From: Arcobacter_B sp049472135
GTDB taxonomy: Bacteria; Campylobacterota; Campylobacteria; Campylobacterales; Arcobacteraceae
Assembly: GCF_049472135.1 (NCBI RefSeq)
Contig: NZ_JBMOVV010000010.1
Span: 1 to 64,000, forward strand
Direction of reading: 5' to 3'
DNA: 64,000 nt
This document shows, piece after piece, positions 39,402 through 48,214 of the stretch (positions are counted from its first letter, which is position 1; every line of letters begins with the position of its first letter). Both the position numbers and the translations under genes were made by a program. Under the pieces are notes generated by a model, which ran no database searches, was not told where the DNA came from, and saw only the letters and a list, made by a program, of their open reading frames with translations.

Positions 39402-39755
39402 ATGATTTTTATTGCTTTCTTTTTATTTATAGCTTTAATTGCATTGGCTTTAAATATGATGAACTCATCAAATCTACAACAAATAGAAGAACATTTAAAA
39501 TCACAGAATTGTAACTCTATTATTTATTCAAAAGGCTCTTACAAAGCTTTATGTAGTGACAAGATATTGGAAATCTCAAATAGTTTTACAGTTGATTTAG
39601 AAAAAAACTCTAAAGAGTATAAATATAGTGATATTAAAAATATTGATATTAAAAAATTTGATATTGTATTAAATGAGAATCAAAAAATAGCTTTTAAGAC
39701 TCAAGAAGAAATTGATAGTTTTTATAAAGAGTTAAAGGATAAAATAAAGAAGTAA
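39402..39755 (+). CDS. Small membrane-anchored protein of unknown function
   Basis: 117 aa. One N-terminal membrane helix (FIAFFLFIALIALALNMM), then about 90 charged residues. Not recognised. The ribosome site AGGAG is 8 bases before the ATG. The gene ends inside a perfect hairpin that also contains the stop codon of the convergent Sel1 gene. Confidence 0.7.
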   Translation: MIFIAFFLFIALIALALNMMNSSNLQQIEEHLKSQNCNSIIYSKGSYKALCSDKILEISNSFTVDLEKNSKEYKYSDIKNIDIKKFDIVLNENQKIAFKTQEEIDSFYKELKDKIKK

Positions 39756-39770
39756 ATACTTCTTTATTTT
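39741..39770. terminator. Shared bidirectional terminator holding two stop codons
   Basis: Perfect 14-bp inverted repeat (39741-39754 with 39757-39770) with only two bases between the arms. The stop of the plus-strand gene (39753-39755) and that of the minus-strand Sel1 gene (39764-39766) both fall within it. Confidence 0.75.
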
Positions 39771-42142
39771 AAAAGTTTTGCTTGATTTTTAGCTTTTTTT
39801 GTAGCTGATTTTTCGTACCATTCTTTAGCAACTTTTTTATCTTTTTTCATTCCACCTTTTCCATAGTGGAAAATAAGACCGATATTATAAGCAGCTACTT
39901 TATCATCATACTTTTTATAAGCTTTTGCATAGTAATTTAACGCTTTTTCTATATCAACTTTACCTAAATTCCCTTTCTCATACATAATTCCTAATTTAAC
40001 TGTAGCAGCTTTATGCCCTTTTTCATCTGCGAATTTATAAAGATCAAAAGCTTTTTGATAATCTTTTTTATCATAGTAATATTCTGCTAAATGATTTGCA
40101 GCAAACATGTCATATTTTGCAGCTAATTTATAATAACTAACAGCTTTTTCTCTATCTTTTTTTACTCCAAAACCTTTTTCATAAAATACACCAATTAGAT
40201 TTGTAGCTCTAAAGTCTTTTTGTTTATGCCCTTCGTGTAAGTATTCTAAGGCTTTTTTATAATCAAGTTTAATCATAGTATCTTTTGGAGATTCATCATC
40301 TTGATAATAAAGCCATGTTAAGTAGTAATAAGCAGTTCTATAACCTTTTTTAGCTGCTTTTTCATAATATTCTTTTGCTTTATATAAATCTCTTTTAATA
40401 CCTTCACCATATTGATTAACCCATCCAAGATTAGCTAAATCATAAGAGTATCCTCTAGGCTCTAGTTTTTCTAGATAGTACTTTGCTTTTTTATGGTTAA
40501 TTCTATTACCTTCACATCTTCCACAAAGGTAAATATCCACTAGCTTTCTAGAAGCTTGATAGTTTCCTTCTTCTGCTAATTTCTCATAAAGTTTAATAGC
40601 TTTTTCTTCATCTTTAAATTTATCAAATCCATATGGAGGAGAGAAATATAATTGTGCTAATTGTTCAGCTGCTTTATTTTCACCTCGTTGCTCTAAACCT
40701 TCTAAAAGTTTCACTACTTTATTAAAATCTTTATGGTCTCTATCTGATTTATAAAAACTAATTAAATCATATGTACTTTTTACATCTCCATACTCTACAG
40801 CCTTATTTATAGCTTTTAATGCAAGCTCTTTATTTCTGTATTTATTTACTCTATATAGTTCTCTTAAATCAAAAATATTGTTTGTTTCAATCTCATTTTT
40901 TGAGTACTTTTCATACTCTTCTTTGAAGTGTCTTTTCATATATGGATCAGAGATTTTTTTAATGTATTTATTTTTTAATTCTGAATCTTTAGAAGTTTCA
41001 ATATAATCTTTCCATTTTTTGCTTTCTTTAAAAGTTTCTGGTACAAAGTTATACCTAGAAATTTTAATAGTTGCTAATTCAATAATAGCTTCATGATTTC
41101 CTTCTTCTGCTAACTCTTTTAATAACTCATATGCTTTAGTCTCTTGTCTTTTTTTCTTATAAAATTTAGCCAAAGTTATTTTATTTTCTGCAGTTTTAAG
41201 TAACTCTTCTTTTAAAGCAAAATACTTATCAAGATATTTTTCATCCTTTGAGTAGCTTTCTAAAAGTTTTAAACTAGCTTCTTCATTACCTAACTTAGAG
41301 GCTTTAAGTAGATAGTTATGTTCTTTTATAGTATCTTTTTCAACTTTCTCTCTATAGTTACCCCTACTATAAATCGCACCTAATTCTAATAAAGCTTTTT
41401 CATTTTCTGGATTTAATTCTAATGATTTTTCATAAAAAGGTATAGCTTTTTCAAATTGATATTTTTTATAGTATAAATTTCCAAGTTTATAGATGTCTTC
41501 GCTATTATTTCTTTTTAAAAGAGTATTTATTAGTAGATTCTCTTTCTTATTGTCTTTTGCTCTATATGAGTTCTTTCTAATCTCTTGAATTATAATATCA
41601 GAAGGTAATTCATAACCTTTTTTATTCATATACTCTTCAATATCTTTTGTTTGCCTAGAGAAGTAGTTTTTTGAATAAAATGAGTATAGCTCTTGAACTT
41701 GTTCTTGAGTAAAACTATCAATCACTTTTTCTTGTAAAGCTTTTGCTTCCTCTCTTTTATAACTTTTTAAATAAGAGACTATAAGTGCTATATTTGCATC
41801 ATTATCTCCAAGTTTTGCAGAAAGTTTATAAAGATTGTGTGCTTTTTCATTTCCATTGATAAACATATCAGCGTATTTATCATAGATTTTTGCAATAGCA
41901 GTTAAATCTTTTGGATTATCTTTTTCATCAAGTGTTTTATACCATTTGTTGAAATAGTATAAACCCTCTTTTGTTTCAGGGAATTTATAATGCTCATTTA
42001 ATTGAAGCATCGCATTTATATCACCATTTTGTGAGTTTTCTATTAATTCTTCTTTTGAACTTATACTGTTTTGATTAAAACTTGAAACAGAACAAGCACT
42101 AAAGAATACTAAAGCAATTAATGCCAGAAAAATATTTTTCAT
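39764..42142 (-). CDS. Large Sel1-repeat lipoprotein
   Basis: 792 aa. Signal peptide with lipobox FSAC (Cys17). Nearly the whole chain is Sel1/TPR helical repeats; in the second half they are regular (AKEYYEKAAKKGYRTAYYYL; AVSYYKLAAKYDMFAANHLA; ALNYYAKAYKKYDDKVAAYN) with the typical G-x-G-V-x-K-D loops. A periplasmic or outer-membrane scaffold is likely. It could support cell-envelope complexes, as Sel1 proteins do in alginate and other export systems, but no such genes are adjacent. I see no frameshift. Confidence 0.85.
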   Translation of the reverse strand: MKNIFLALIALVFFSACSVSSFNQNSISSKEELIENSQNGDINAMLQLNEHYKFPETKEGLYYFNKWYKTLDEKDNPKDLTAIAKIYDKYADMFINGNEKAHNLYKLSAKLGDNDANIALIVSYLKSYKREEAKALQEKVIDSFTQEQVQELYSFYSKNYFSRQTKDIEEYMNKKGYELPSDIIIQEIRKNSYRAKDNKKENLLINTLLKRNNSEDIYKLGNLYYKKYQFEKAIPFYEKSLELNPENEKALLELGAIYSRGNYREKVEKDTIKEHNYLLKASKLGNEEASLKLLESYSKDEKYLDKYFALKEELLKTAENKITLAKFYKKKRQETKAYELLKELAEEGNHEAIIELATIKISRYNFVPETFKESKKWKDYIETSKDSELKNKYIKKISDPYMKRHFKEEYEKYSKNEIETNNIFDLRELYRVNKYRNKELALKAINKAVEYGDVKSTYDLISFYKSDRDHKDFNKVVKLLEGLEQRGENKAAEQLAQLYFSPPYGFDKFKDEEKAIKLYEKLAEEGNYQASRKLVDIYLCGRCEGNRINHKKAKYYLEKLEPRGYSYDLANLGWVNQYGEGIKRDLYKAKEYYEKAAKKGYRTAYYYLTWLYYQDDESPKDTMIKLDYKKALEYLHEGHKQKDFRATNLIGVFYEKGFGVKKDREKAVSYYKLAAKYDMFAANHLAEYYYDKKDYQKAFDLYKFADEKGHKAATVKLGIMYEKGNLGKVDIEKALNYYAKAYKKYDDKVAAYNIGLIFHYGKGGMKKDKKVAKEWYEKSATKKAKNQAKLLK

Positions 42143-42323
42143 GAGTAGTCCTTATAATAATTATAATAAAAAAATATGACATCATAGGTAAATAATTCTT
42201 AATAAATAATTTATGTGTAACAATTTGATAATTTTTTGTTAATTTTATTAGTTCATTAATAGTTAAGAGAATTTAATGTATCATCAAAGATTATACATAT
42301 ATTATATAGGATATTTTAAATAG

Positions 42324-44057
42324 ATGAAAGAGTTAGTTAATTTTATAAAAGCTTCGGATATTACGAAGACAAACTTTTATAAAAGATTAAAATGTAAAAA
42401 AGAAGAAGGAGTTTTACTTCAATACTTAACAAAAGAGTATGTACGAGGAAGAGACACTTTAGTTGTTATAGATGTACTATCAGAATTTTACGATATAAAA
42501 GAGTATGAACATTTAGATAAATTAGACCTAATCAAGTCCCTTTTAGAGTGTGGTTGGTTAGTTCAAGTTGCCTTTGATCAAATAAAATTAAATGAAGTTT
42601 CAAAACTTGAACTTTTAAATTCAAATATTGCACTTTCAAGTTCATATTTAAAGCTATTTGAAAATAGTTCAGGGGATTTTATACTTCCTGAAATTAAAAG
42701 TTATACTGACCATTTAGAGTATCTTCAAGACCAGTTTTTCAAGATTGATTTAGTTCAACAGTTAAATGTTGTTAGAAAAAATTTTGATATTAACTCTCCT
42801 AGTTCTAATAGATTAAAATCAAAACTAGTATTACTAGAAAATAGAATAAAAGAGAGAGTAAAAGTAACAAATAGTTCTATTATGCTTGAAGACTTTTTTA
42901 AAGAGAATGATTTAGGTGATCAAGAACAAACACTATTTTTAGCTTTATTAAAAGAAGAGTATTCAGGTGGTGATGGTTCAATTAGAGATATGAATGCTTT
43001 AATAGAATTAATATCATCTGATGATTATGAAAAAATCAAATACAGAAGTTTATTAGAAGAGAGTTCGAACTTAGTATCAAAGGGATTAGTTGATTATGAT
43101 GAAGTTCTTTCTGCCTTTGGTGGGATAAATAGAAACTTCTATATTCCAGATGAAATTTTATATAAAATTTCACATCCAACTAAGAAAAAAACTAGAAGAA
43201 CAAAAATCAAACTTGATTCTGTGATTAAAGATCAAGATATGTTCGAACTAATAAATACTTCAAAGACTTTGGATGATGTTGTTTTAAATGAAAAAACAAA
43301 AGAGACATTAGATGCTTTATTACAGCAAGTTGATAAAAATGTTGCAAATAGATTAAAGCAATGGGGAATAAAAGATAAAAAAAGAGGCATTGATGCAAAA
43401 ATAATCTTTTATGGGGTTGCTGGAACTGGAAAAACATTAACAGCTTTAGCAATGGCAAAATCTCTTAAAAAAGAAGTTCTTAGTTTTGATTGTTCAAAAA
43501 TACTTTCTATGTATGTAGGTGAGAGTGAAAAGAATGTAAGAGCTATTTTTGATAAGTATTATGAGCTTAGAGAAATCTCAAAATCTGAGCCAATTTTACT
43601 TTTAAATGAAGCAGATCAATTCTTAAGTTCAAGAACTACAGGTGCTGGAAGTGGTAGTGATAAAATGCATAACCAAATGCAAAATATTTTCTTAGAGCAG
43701 ATTGAGAGATTTGATGGAATTTTAATAGCTACAACAAACTTACTTGAAAACTTAGATAAGGCATTTTCAAGAAGATTTAACTATAAAATTGAGTTTATGA
43801 AACCAAATAAAGCTCAAAGAGTATTACTTTGGAAAAAGCTTTTACCTGAAACATTACCTTTAGAGCAAGATTTTGACTTAGAGGCTTTAGCTTCACACGA
43901 ACTTACTGGTGGACAAATAGAACTTGTGATTAAAAATACTGCTTATAAACTAGCTGTAACAGAAAATCCTGTATTTAAAGTTGAAGACTTTGAAGAACAG
44001 ATTCAAAAAGAGCAAAAAGGTCAGTTTGATTCTGAAAATAAAGTAGGTTTTTTCTAA
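42324..44057 (+). CDS. AAA family ATPase with unusual Walker B
   Basis: 577 aa, no signal peptide. The N-terminal about 320 residues are helical and not recognised. The C-terminal AAA domain has Walker A GVAGTGKT (364-371), a pore-loop-like YVGESEKN, Walker B LLLNEAD with Asn428 in place of the usual Asp before Glu429, and a sensor/arginine-finger region (ATTNLLENLDKAFSRRFNYK). The NE form occurs in some bacterial COG0464 ATPases and does not by itself imply loss of activity. It stands alone, with no neighbouring protease, so the substrate is unknown. It ends in a terminator shared with the chemoreceptor. Confidence 0.82.
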   Translation: MKELVNFIKASDITKTNFYKRLKCKKEEGVLLQYLTKEYVRGRDTLVVIDVLSEFYDIKEYEHLDKLDLIKSLLECGWLVQVAFDQIKLNEVSKLELLNSNIALSSSYLKLFENSSGDFILPEIKSYTDHLEYLQDQFFKIDLVQQLNVVRKNFDINSPSSNRLKSKLVLLENRIKERVKVTNSSIMLEDFFKENDLGDQEQTLFLALLKEEYSGGDGSIRDMNALIELISSDDYEKIKYRSLLEESSNLVSKGLVDYDEVLSAFGGINRNFYIPDEILYKISHPTKKKTRRTKIKLDSVIKDQDMFELINTSKTLDDVVLNEKTKETLDALLQQVDKNVANRLKQWGIKDKKRGIDAKIIFYGVAGTGKTLTALAMAKSLKKEVLSFDCSKILSMYVGESEKNVRAIFDKYYELREISKSEPILLLNEADQFLSSRTTGAGSGSDKMHNQMQNIFLEQIERFDGILIATTNLLENLDKAFSRRFNYKIEFMKPNKAQRVLLWKKLLPETLPLEQDFDLEALASHELTGGQIELVIKNTAYKLAVTENPVFKVEDFEEQIQKEQKGQFDSENKVGFF

Positions 44058-44060
44058 GAC

Positions 44061-44086
44061 TTAAGAAGTAGTTTTCTACTTCTTAA
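44061..44086. terminator. Bidirectional terminator between the ATPase and chemoreceptor genes
   Basis: Perfect 11-bp stem (44061-44071 with 44076-44086) with loop TTTT. The stop of the chemoreceptor gene (44083-44085) is in the right arm. Confidence 0.75.
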
Positions 44087-45996
44087 AATCTATTTTTTGA
44101 TGTTTCTTCAACTAGGTCATTTGCCATAATTGAAGTCTTATTTGCAATCTCTTTTGTTTTTAATGCTACTAAACTATTATCTTGCGTTACTTGGTCAAGT
44201 AGTGATACAGCATTATTTATTTGTTCAACTCCTGCCATTTGCTCTTTAGAACTTGAAGTTACACTATTTATAATATCTGTTGTTTCTACAATATTCTCAT
44301 TTAGCTTTTCATAACCTTGATACATTAATGATGCAATCTCATCACCTTCTTTTGCTTTTGATGTTGCAGCTTCAACTAAATTTTGAATTTCATTTGCTGC
44401 TTGAGAAGCTCTATTGGCTAGGTTTCTTACTTCTTGTGCAACAACAGCAAAACCTTTTCCTGCTTCCCCTGCAGTTGCAGCTTCAACAGCTGCATTTAAA
44501 GAAAGAATATTTGTTTGGAAAGCAATTTGATCTACAACTTTTATAGCTTCGTTTATCATGCTAACTTGCTCATTTATTTCTTGCATAGAGTTACTTGTTT
44601 TATTTGATAGCTCTTTTCCATTTATCACTGAATCTTCAAGCTCTTTTGCATTAGTTAATAATGCATTCATATTTTTAGAGTTGTCTCTCATAGTTTCAGT
44701 TATCTCTTCAAGTGAAGCTGCTGTTTCTTCAAGTGAGGCCGCTTGTTCTGTGGCTGCTTTTGATAACTTACTTACATTATTGTTTAGCTCTTTAGAGTTA
44801 TTATAAAGTGTTTGACCATTATGTAGGTTATCTTTTAAAAGATTCGAAATCTCTTCTCCTAAACTATCTACGCCTTGCATTAATTCATTAAAATGTGATT
44901 CACAAGAAAGATTTGTTCTTTTAGTAAAATCTTTATTTTCATATGATTTTAAAACACTTAATGTATGAGTTGTTAGATTTTGTAATGATTCAATCATCGT
45001 ATTTAAAGCTTCTGTTAAGTGATTAATAGTTTCATCACTTGTTGAAGCATTTATTTTTTTACTTAAATCTCCTCTTGCAACACTATCAACCACACTAGAT
45101 ACATTATTTAATACTTCATGATTTTCTTTTATATTAACTCTAATTGTTTTTATATTTTCATTTATTGCAATAGTTAGTTTTCCAACTTCATCTTTTGTCG
45201 TAACTTCAATTAAGTTTGCATCATCTTTTTTCCCATTGATAAACATTAAGAAATCAAGTAATCCTTTTTCTAAAGTTTTAATAGGGTCAACAATAGAGAT
45301 TTTTGAAATAATAGGGATTAAAATACATAAAACAATCAATACAAAAATAGTTATTCCAACTAAAGTGTATACTAAAGAGTTGTATGTTTCAATTGTCTTT
45401 TCTTCCATTACTTGAACTTTTTTTGCAATATCATCTATATAGATTCCAGTAACAATAGTCCAGTTAAAAGCAGGGATATATTTTGAGAAAGCAATCTTTT
45501 TTATAAGCTTATCTGTATTTGGTTTTTTATAGTAATATTCAACAAAAGCTTTATCATCATTTCTAGAATCTATTAAAGCCTTTCTAAAGGCAAACCCTTT
45601 AATATCAGGTTTATTGATATCTGTTTTATTACCATTTAGCTGTGGTTTTGTACCATGAAAAGCGAAATAGTAATCATTACCTTTGTTTTCATAAGCGAAA
45701 AAATATCCACTACCATTTAAATATCTAGCACTGCTTAAAACTTCAATAGCTTTTTGCTTTGCTTCTTCAATATTTGAAGATTTTTTTATGATATTTTCAA
45801 CAATTGTTGTAACCGTTAGGACTTCATTTTTAAGCAAATCCTTTTTTTCATTTAAAATAACCTTTTCAAAATCTTTGATTGTATTTTGAGAATTATTTTC
45901 AATCAAATTTATAGTAATAATACTAATAATCACTACTGTAAATAAAACAGGAAGCATACTAAGTGCAAGTAGCTTAAATTTAATGCTTTTTAACAA
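44083..45996 (-). CDS. Methyl-accepting chemotaxis protein with Cache domain
   Basis: 637 aa. A first membrane helix (residues about 8-30), a periplasmic sCache_2-type domain (about 40-210; GSGYFFAYENKGNDYYFAFH, FNWTIVTGIYID), a second helix (about 210-235), HAMP modules, then the signalling domain with the highly conserved tip IAFQTNILSLNAAVEAATAG. The start is a TTG codon with AAGGAG 5 bases upstream. The C-terminus lacks a CheR-binding pentapeptide that I can see. It should report a small ligand to CheA; no che genes are in the window. Confidence 0.93.
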   Translation of the reverse strand: MLKSIKFKLLALSMLPVLFTVVIISIITINLIENNSQNTIKDFEKVILNEKKDLLKNEVLTVTTIVENIIKKSSNIEEAKQKAIEVLSSARYLNGSGYFFAYENKGNDYYFAFHGTKPQLNGNKTDINKPDIKGFAFRKALIDSRNDDKAFVEYYYKKPNTDKLIKKIAFSKYIPAFNWTIVTGIYIDDIAKKVQVMEEKTIETYNSLVYTLVGITIFVLIVLCILIPIISKISIVDPIKTLEKGLLDFLMFINGKKDDANLIEVTTKDEVGKLTIAINENIKTIRVNIKENHEVLNNVSSVVDSVARGDLSKKINASTSDETINHLTEALNTMIESLQNLTTHTLSVLKSYENKDFTKRTNLSCESHFNELMQGVDSLGEEISNLLKDNLHNGQTLYNNSKELNNNVSKLSKAATEQAASLEETAASLEEITETMRDNSKNMNALLTNAKELEDSVINGKELSNKTSNSMQEINEQVSMINEAIKVVDQIAFQTNILSLNAAVEAATAGEAGKGFAVVAQEVRNLANRASQAANEIQNLVEAATSKAKEGDEIASLMYQGYEKLNENIVETTDIINSVTSSSKEQMAGVEQINNAVSLLDQVTQDNSLVALKTKEIANKTSIMANDLVEETSKNRF

Positions 45997-46524
45997 TGAA
46001 ACTCCTTAGGTCAAAAAAGTAAAAAAATTTTTACATAATTTACATTAATTTTACATAATAATTAACTAAAAGTTATATTAAATATTACAAATAATTATGG
46101 GAGTTATGAGAAAATGCGATAAAATAGTGAAAAAATGGACAAATTAAAAAAATAAATTAATATAAAAATTTAATAGAGATATAAAGATAGAAAAAAAGTA
46201 AAATATGTGCATTTTTGAAACAGTGAGTTTTTAAATGTAGTAAACTATATTTTTTGTGATAATTTTATGTAAGTTTATCATACCAATTTTAGATACTTCT
46301 TTTATAATGGTTTTAAAAGACTATAAAAAGTTGGTATAGAAGCATTGTGTTTCATTTGGTGTCAATTTGATTACATGTATAGCAAAAAAATAGCCAATAA
46401 GCTTTTTTTTATTGGGATAGAAATATCATTGCATAACTACTAAAGTGGCTATTTAATACTATTTAGGTACTATATTTAAGCTTCAAAGTAAACTTTTTAA
46501 AAAGTTTTATAAAGGATATACGAT
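45997..46524. other. Intergenic region before nuoA (528 bases)
   Basis: The longest gap in the window, between the divergent chemoreceptor and nuo genes. No coding frame is seen. It contains inverted repeats: ataccaa (46280-46286) with ttggtat (46331-46337); aaatagcca (46388-46396) with tggctattt (46446-46454), 9 bp, with a second hairpin ccaataa/ttattgg (46394-46400 with 46409-46415) that uses the same bases. The nuo promoter must lie here; the repeats may be leader structures or operators. Confidence 0.5.
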
Positions 46525-46914
46525 ATGACACATATGGATTTTGCACATCCTTATTTCGGTGCATTTGTTATGTTTGTGGTAACATTTGCTGCATTTGGTG
46601 CTACTGTATGGTTATCAAGATTTATCAGTAGAAAGATTGCTAGACTTGATACTGAAAAACTTAAGACAACACTTTATGAGTGTGGACCAGAAGTAACAAA
46701 GCAACCAAATACAATCTCTACTCAGTTCTACTTAGTTGCATTACTATTTATTCTTTTTGATGTGGAAATTATTTTTATGTTCCCTTGGGCTATCAACTTT
46801 AAGATTTTAGGTTGGTTTGGGTTCGTAGCAATGATTTTATTTATCACAATTCTATCAATAGGATTCTTATACGAGTGGAAGAAAGGAGCCTTAGAATGGC
46901 ACAGCATAAAGTAA
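46525..46914 (+). CDS. nuoA: NADH-quinone oxidoreductase subunit A
   Basis: Membrane subunit of complex I, 129 aa with three membrane helices (AFVMFVVTFAAFGATVWL; YLVALLFILFDVEIIFMFPW; FVAMILFITILSIGFLY). YECGPEV is the conserved loop and FDVEIIF the acidic helix. First gene of the nuo operon; AAAGGATAT precedes the ATG. It overlaps nuoB by 19 bases. Confidence 0.96.
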   Translation: MTHMDFAHPYFGAFVMFVVTFAAFGATVWLSRFISRKIARLDTEKLKTTLYECGPEVTKQPNTISTQFYLVALLFILFDVEIIFMFPWAINFKILGWFGFVAMILFITILSIGFLYEWKKGALEWHSIK

Positions 46915-47405
46915 ATTATTTACAAGATGGTGGTGCACCAATTAAGTTAACAACTATTGATAAGCTTGTTAACTTTGGTAGATCAAACTCAATTTGGCCT
47001 ATGACTTATGGTCTAGCATGTTGTGCTATTGAAATGATGGCTACAGGTGCTTCAAGATATGACTTCGATAGATTTGGTACTATTTTTAGAGCTTCTCCTA
47101 GACAATCTGACTGTATTATTATTGCAGGAACTTTAACTAAAAAGCATGCTGAGTTCATGAGAAGACTTTATGATCAAATGCCTGATCCAAAATGGGTAAT
47201 CTCAATGGGTTCATGCGCTAACACAGGTGGTATGTTTAATACTTATGCAACTGTTCAAGGTGCAGATAGAATTGTGCCAGTTGATATTTATTTACCAGGT
47301 TGTGCTCCAAGACCAGAAACTTTACAGTATGCATTAATGACTCTACAAAAGAAAATTAGAAGAGAATCAATTTTCAGAGCTAAGAAGAAAAGAAGGTTAG
47401 TTTAA
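46896..47405 (+). CDS. nuoB: NADH-quinone oxidoreductase subunit B
   Basis: 169 aa hydrophilic subunit carrying cluster N2, next to the quinone site. Cysteines are in LACCAIEMM, GSCANTGG and PGCAPRPE. The start used here is the ATG at 46896, with GAAAGGAG 7 bases before it; a longer frame from 46812 adds 28 residues that only mirror nuoA coding sequence. Last base overlaps the nuoC start. Confidence 0.95.
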   Translation: MAQHKVNYLQDGGAPIKLTTIDKLVNFGRSNSIWPMTYGLACCAIEMMATGASRYDFDRFGTIFRASPRQSDCIIIAGTLTKKHAEFMRRLYDQMPDPKWVISMGSCANTGGMFNTYATVQGADRIVPVDIYLPGCAPRPETLQYALMTLQKKIRRESIFRAKKKRRLV

Positions 47406-48208
47406 TGAGACAGTACAAGCCAAAAGATGATGTTCAAAGAAAATCATATTTCTCTGATAGGTTTTATGTAACTCCAAGTTTACCTAGACTTGATGTAAAT
47501 GAAGATGAACAGTTTGCAAAAGATTATGAATCATTTTCATCAAAAGTTGAAGTAAAAGAAGCTTATATAGAGCATACTCATTTAGTAATGCACATAGATA
47601 AAAATTCTATTGTTGATGCAATGACTCTTTTAAGAGAAGAGTTAGAATATGATATGTTAATAGAACTATCTGCTATTGATTATTTAGCAAAAAGAGATGG
47701 TTATGAATTATTTTATGAAATGTTGTCATTATCAAAACACAAAAGATTAAGAATCAAATGTTTCCTTAATAAAGACGATGCTGTTGAGTCTGTAACTTCA
47801 GTATTTAAATCAGCAAATTGGTCTGAGAGAGAAATGTACGATATGTTAGGTGTTAAAGTAGTAAATCACCCTAATATGAAAAGAATTATCATGCCAGATG
47901 ATTGGTATGACCATCCACTTAAGAAAACTTATCCACTTCAAGGTGATGAGGCAGCTTCATGGTATGAAGTTGATAAAATTTTTGGAAAAGAAGCAAGAGA
48001 TATTATAGGTCCTGAGCAAAGAGATCCAGCAGCAATTGATAGATATGACACAACTAGATTCGCTAGACTTGGACATGAGGTACCTTATGATACAGATATA
48101 TCACAGTTTGAACCAGAAACAGCTATTAACTATCAAGAAGATAATGCTACACCAATTATGAAAAAATTAAAACCTGAAGAATCAGTAGTTTTAAAAAGAA
48201 GAAGGTAA
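47405..48208 (+). CDS. nuoC: NADH-quinone oxidoreductase subunit C
   Basis: 267 aa, the 30-kDa subunit of the connecting arm. Conserved signature FKSANWSEREMYDMLGVKVV followed by HPNMKRIIMPDDWYDHPLKK is complete. It is longer than typical NuoC at both ends: about 60 extra residues at the N-terminus and a C-terminal tail after the family core (DRYDTTRFARLGHEVPYDTD). Its ATG overlaps the nuoB stop (TAATG) and nuoD follows after 6 bases. Confidence 0.95.
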   Translation: MRQYKPKDDVQRKSYFSDRFYVTPSLPRLDVNEDEQFAKDYESFSSKVEVKEAYIEHTHLVMHIDKNSIVDAMTLLREELEYDMLIELSAIDYLAKRDGYELFYEMLSLSKHKRLRIKCFLNKDDAVESVTSVFKSANWSEREMYDMLGVKVVNHPNMKRIIMPDDWYDHPLKKTYPLQGDEAASWYEVDKIFGKEARDIIGPEQRDPAAIDRYDTTRFARLGHEVPYDTDISQFEPETAINYQEDNATPIMKKLKPEESVVLKRRR

Positions 48209-48214
48209 TAGAGT

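Noticed and set aside
46812..46895. Extended N-terminus of NuoB
   Set aside because: These residues overlap nuoA coding sequence and are not NuoB-like; the ATG at 46896 has a strong ribosome site.
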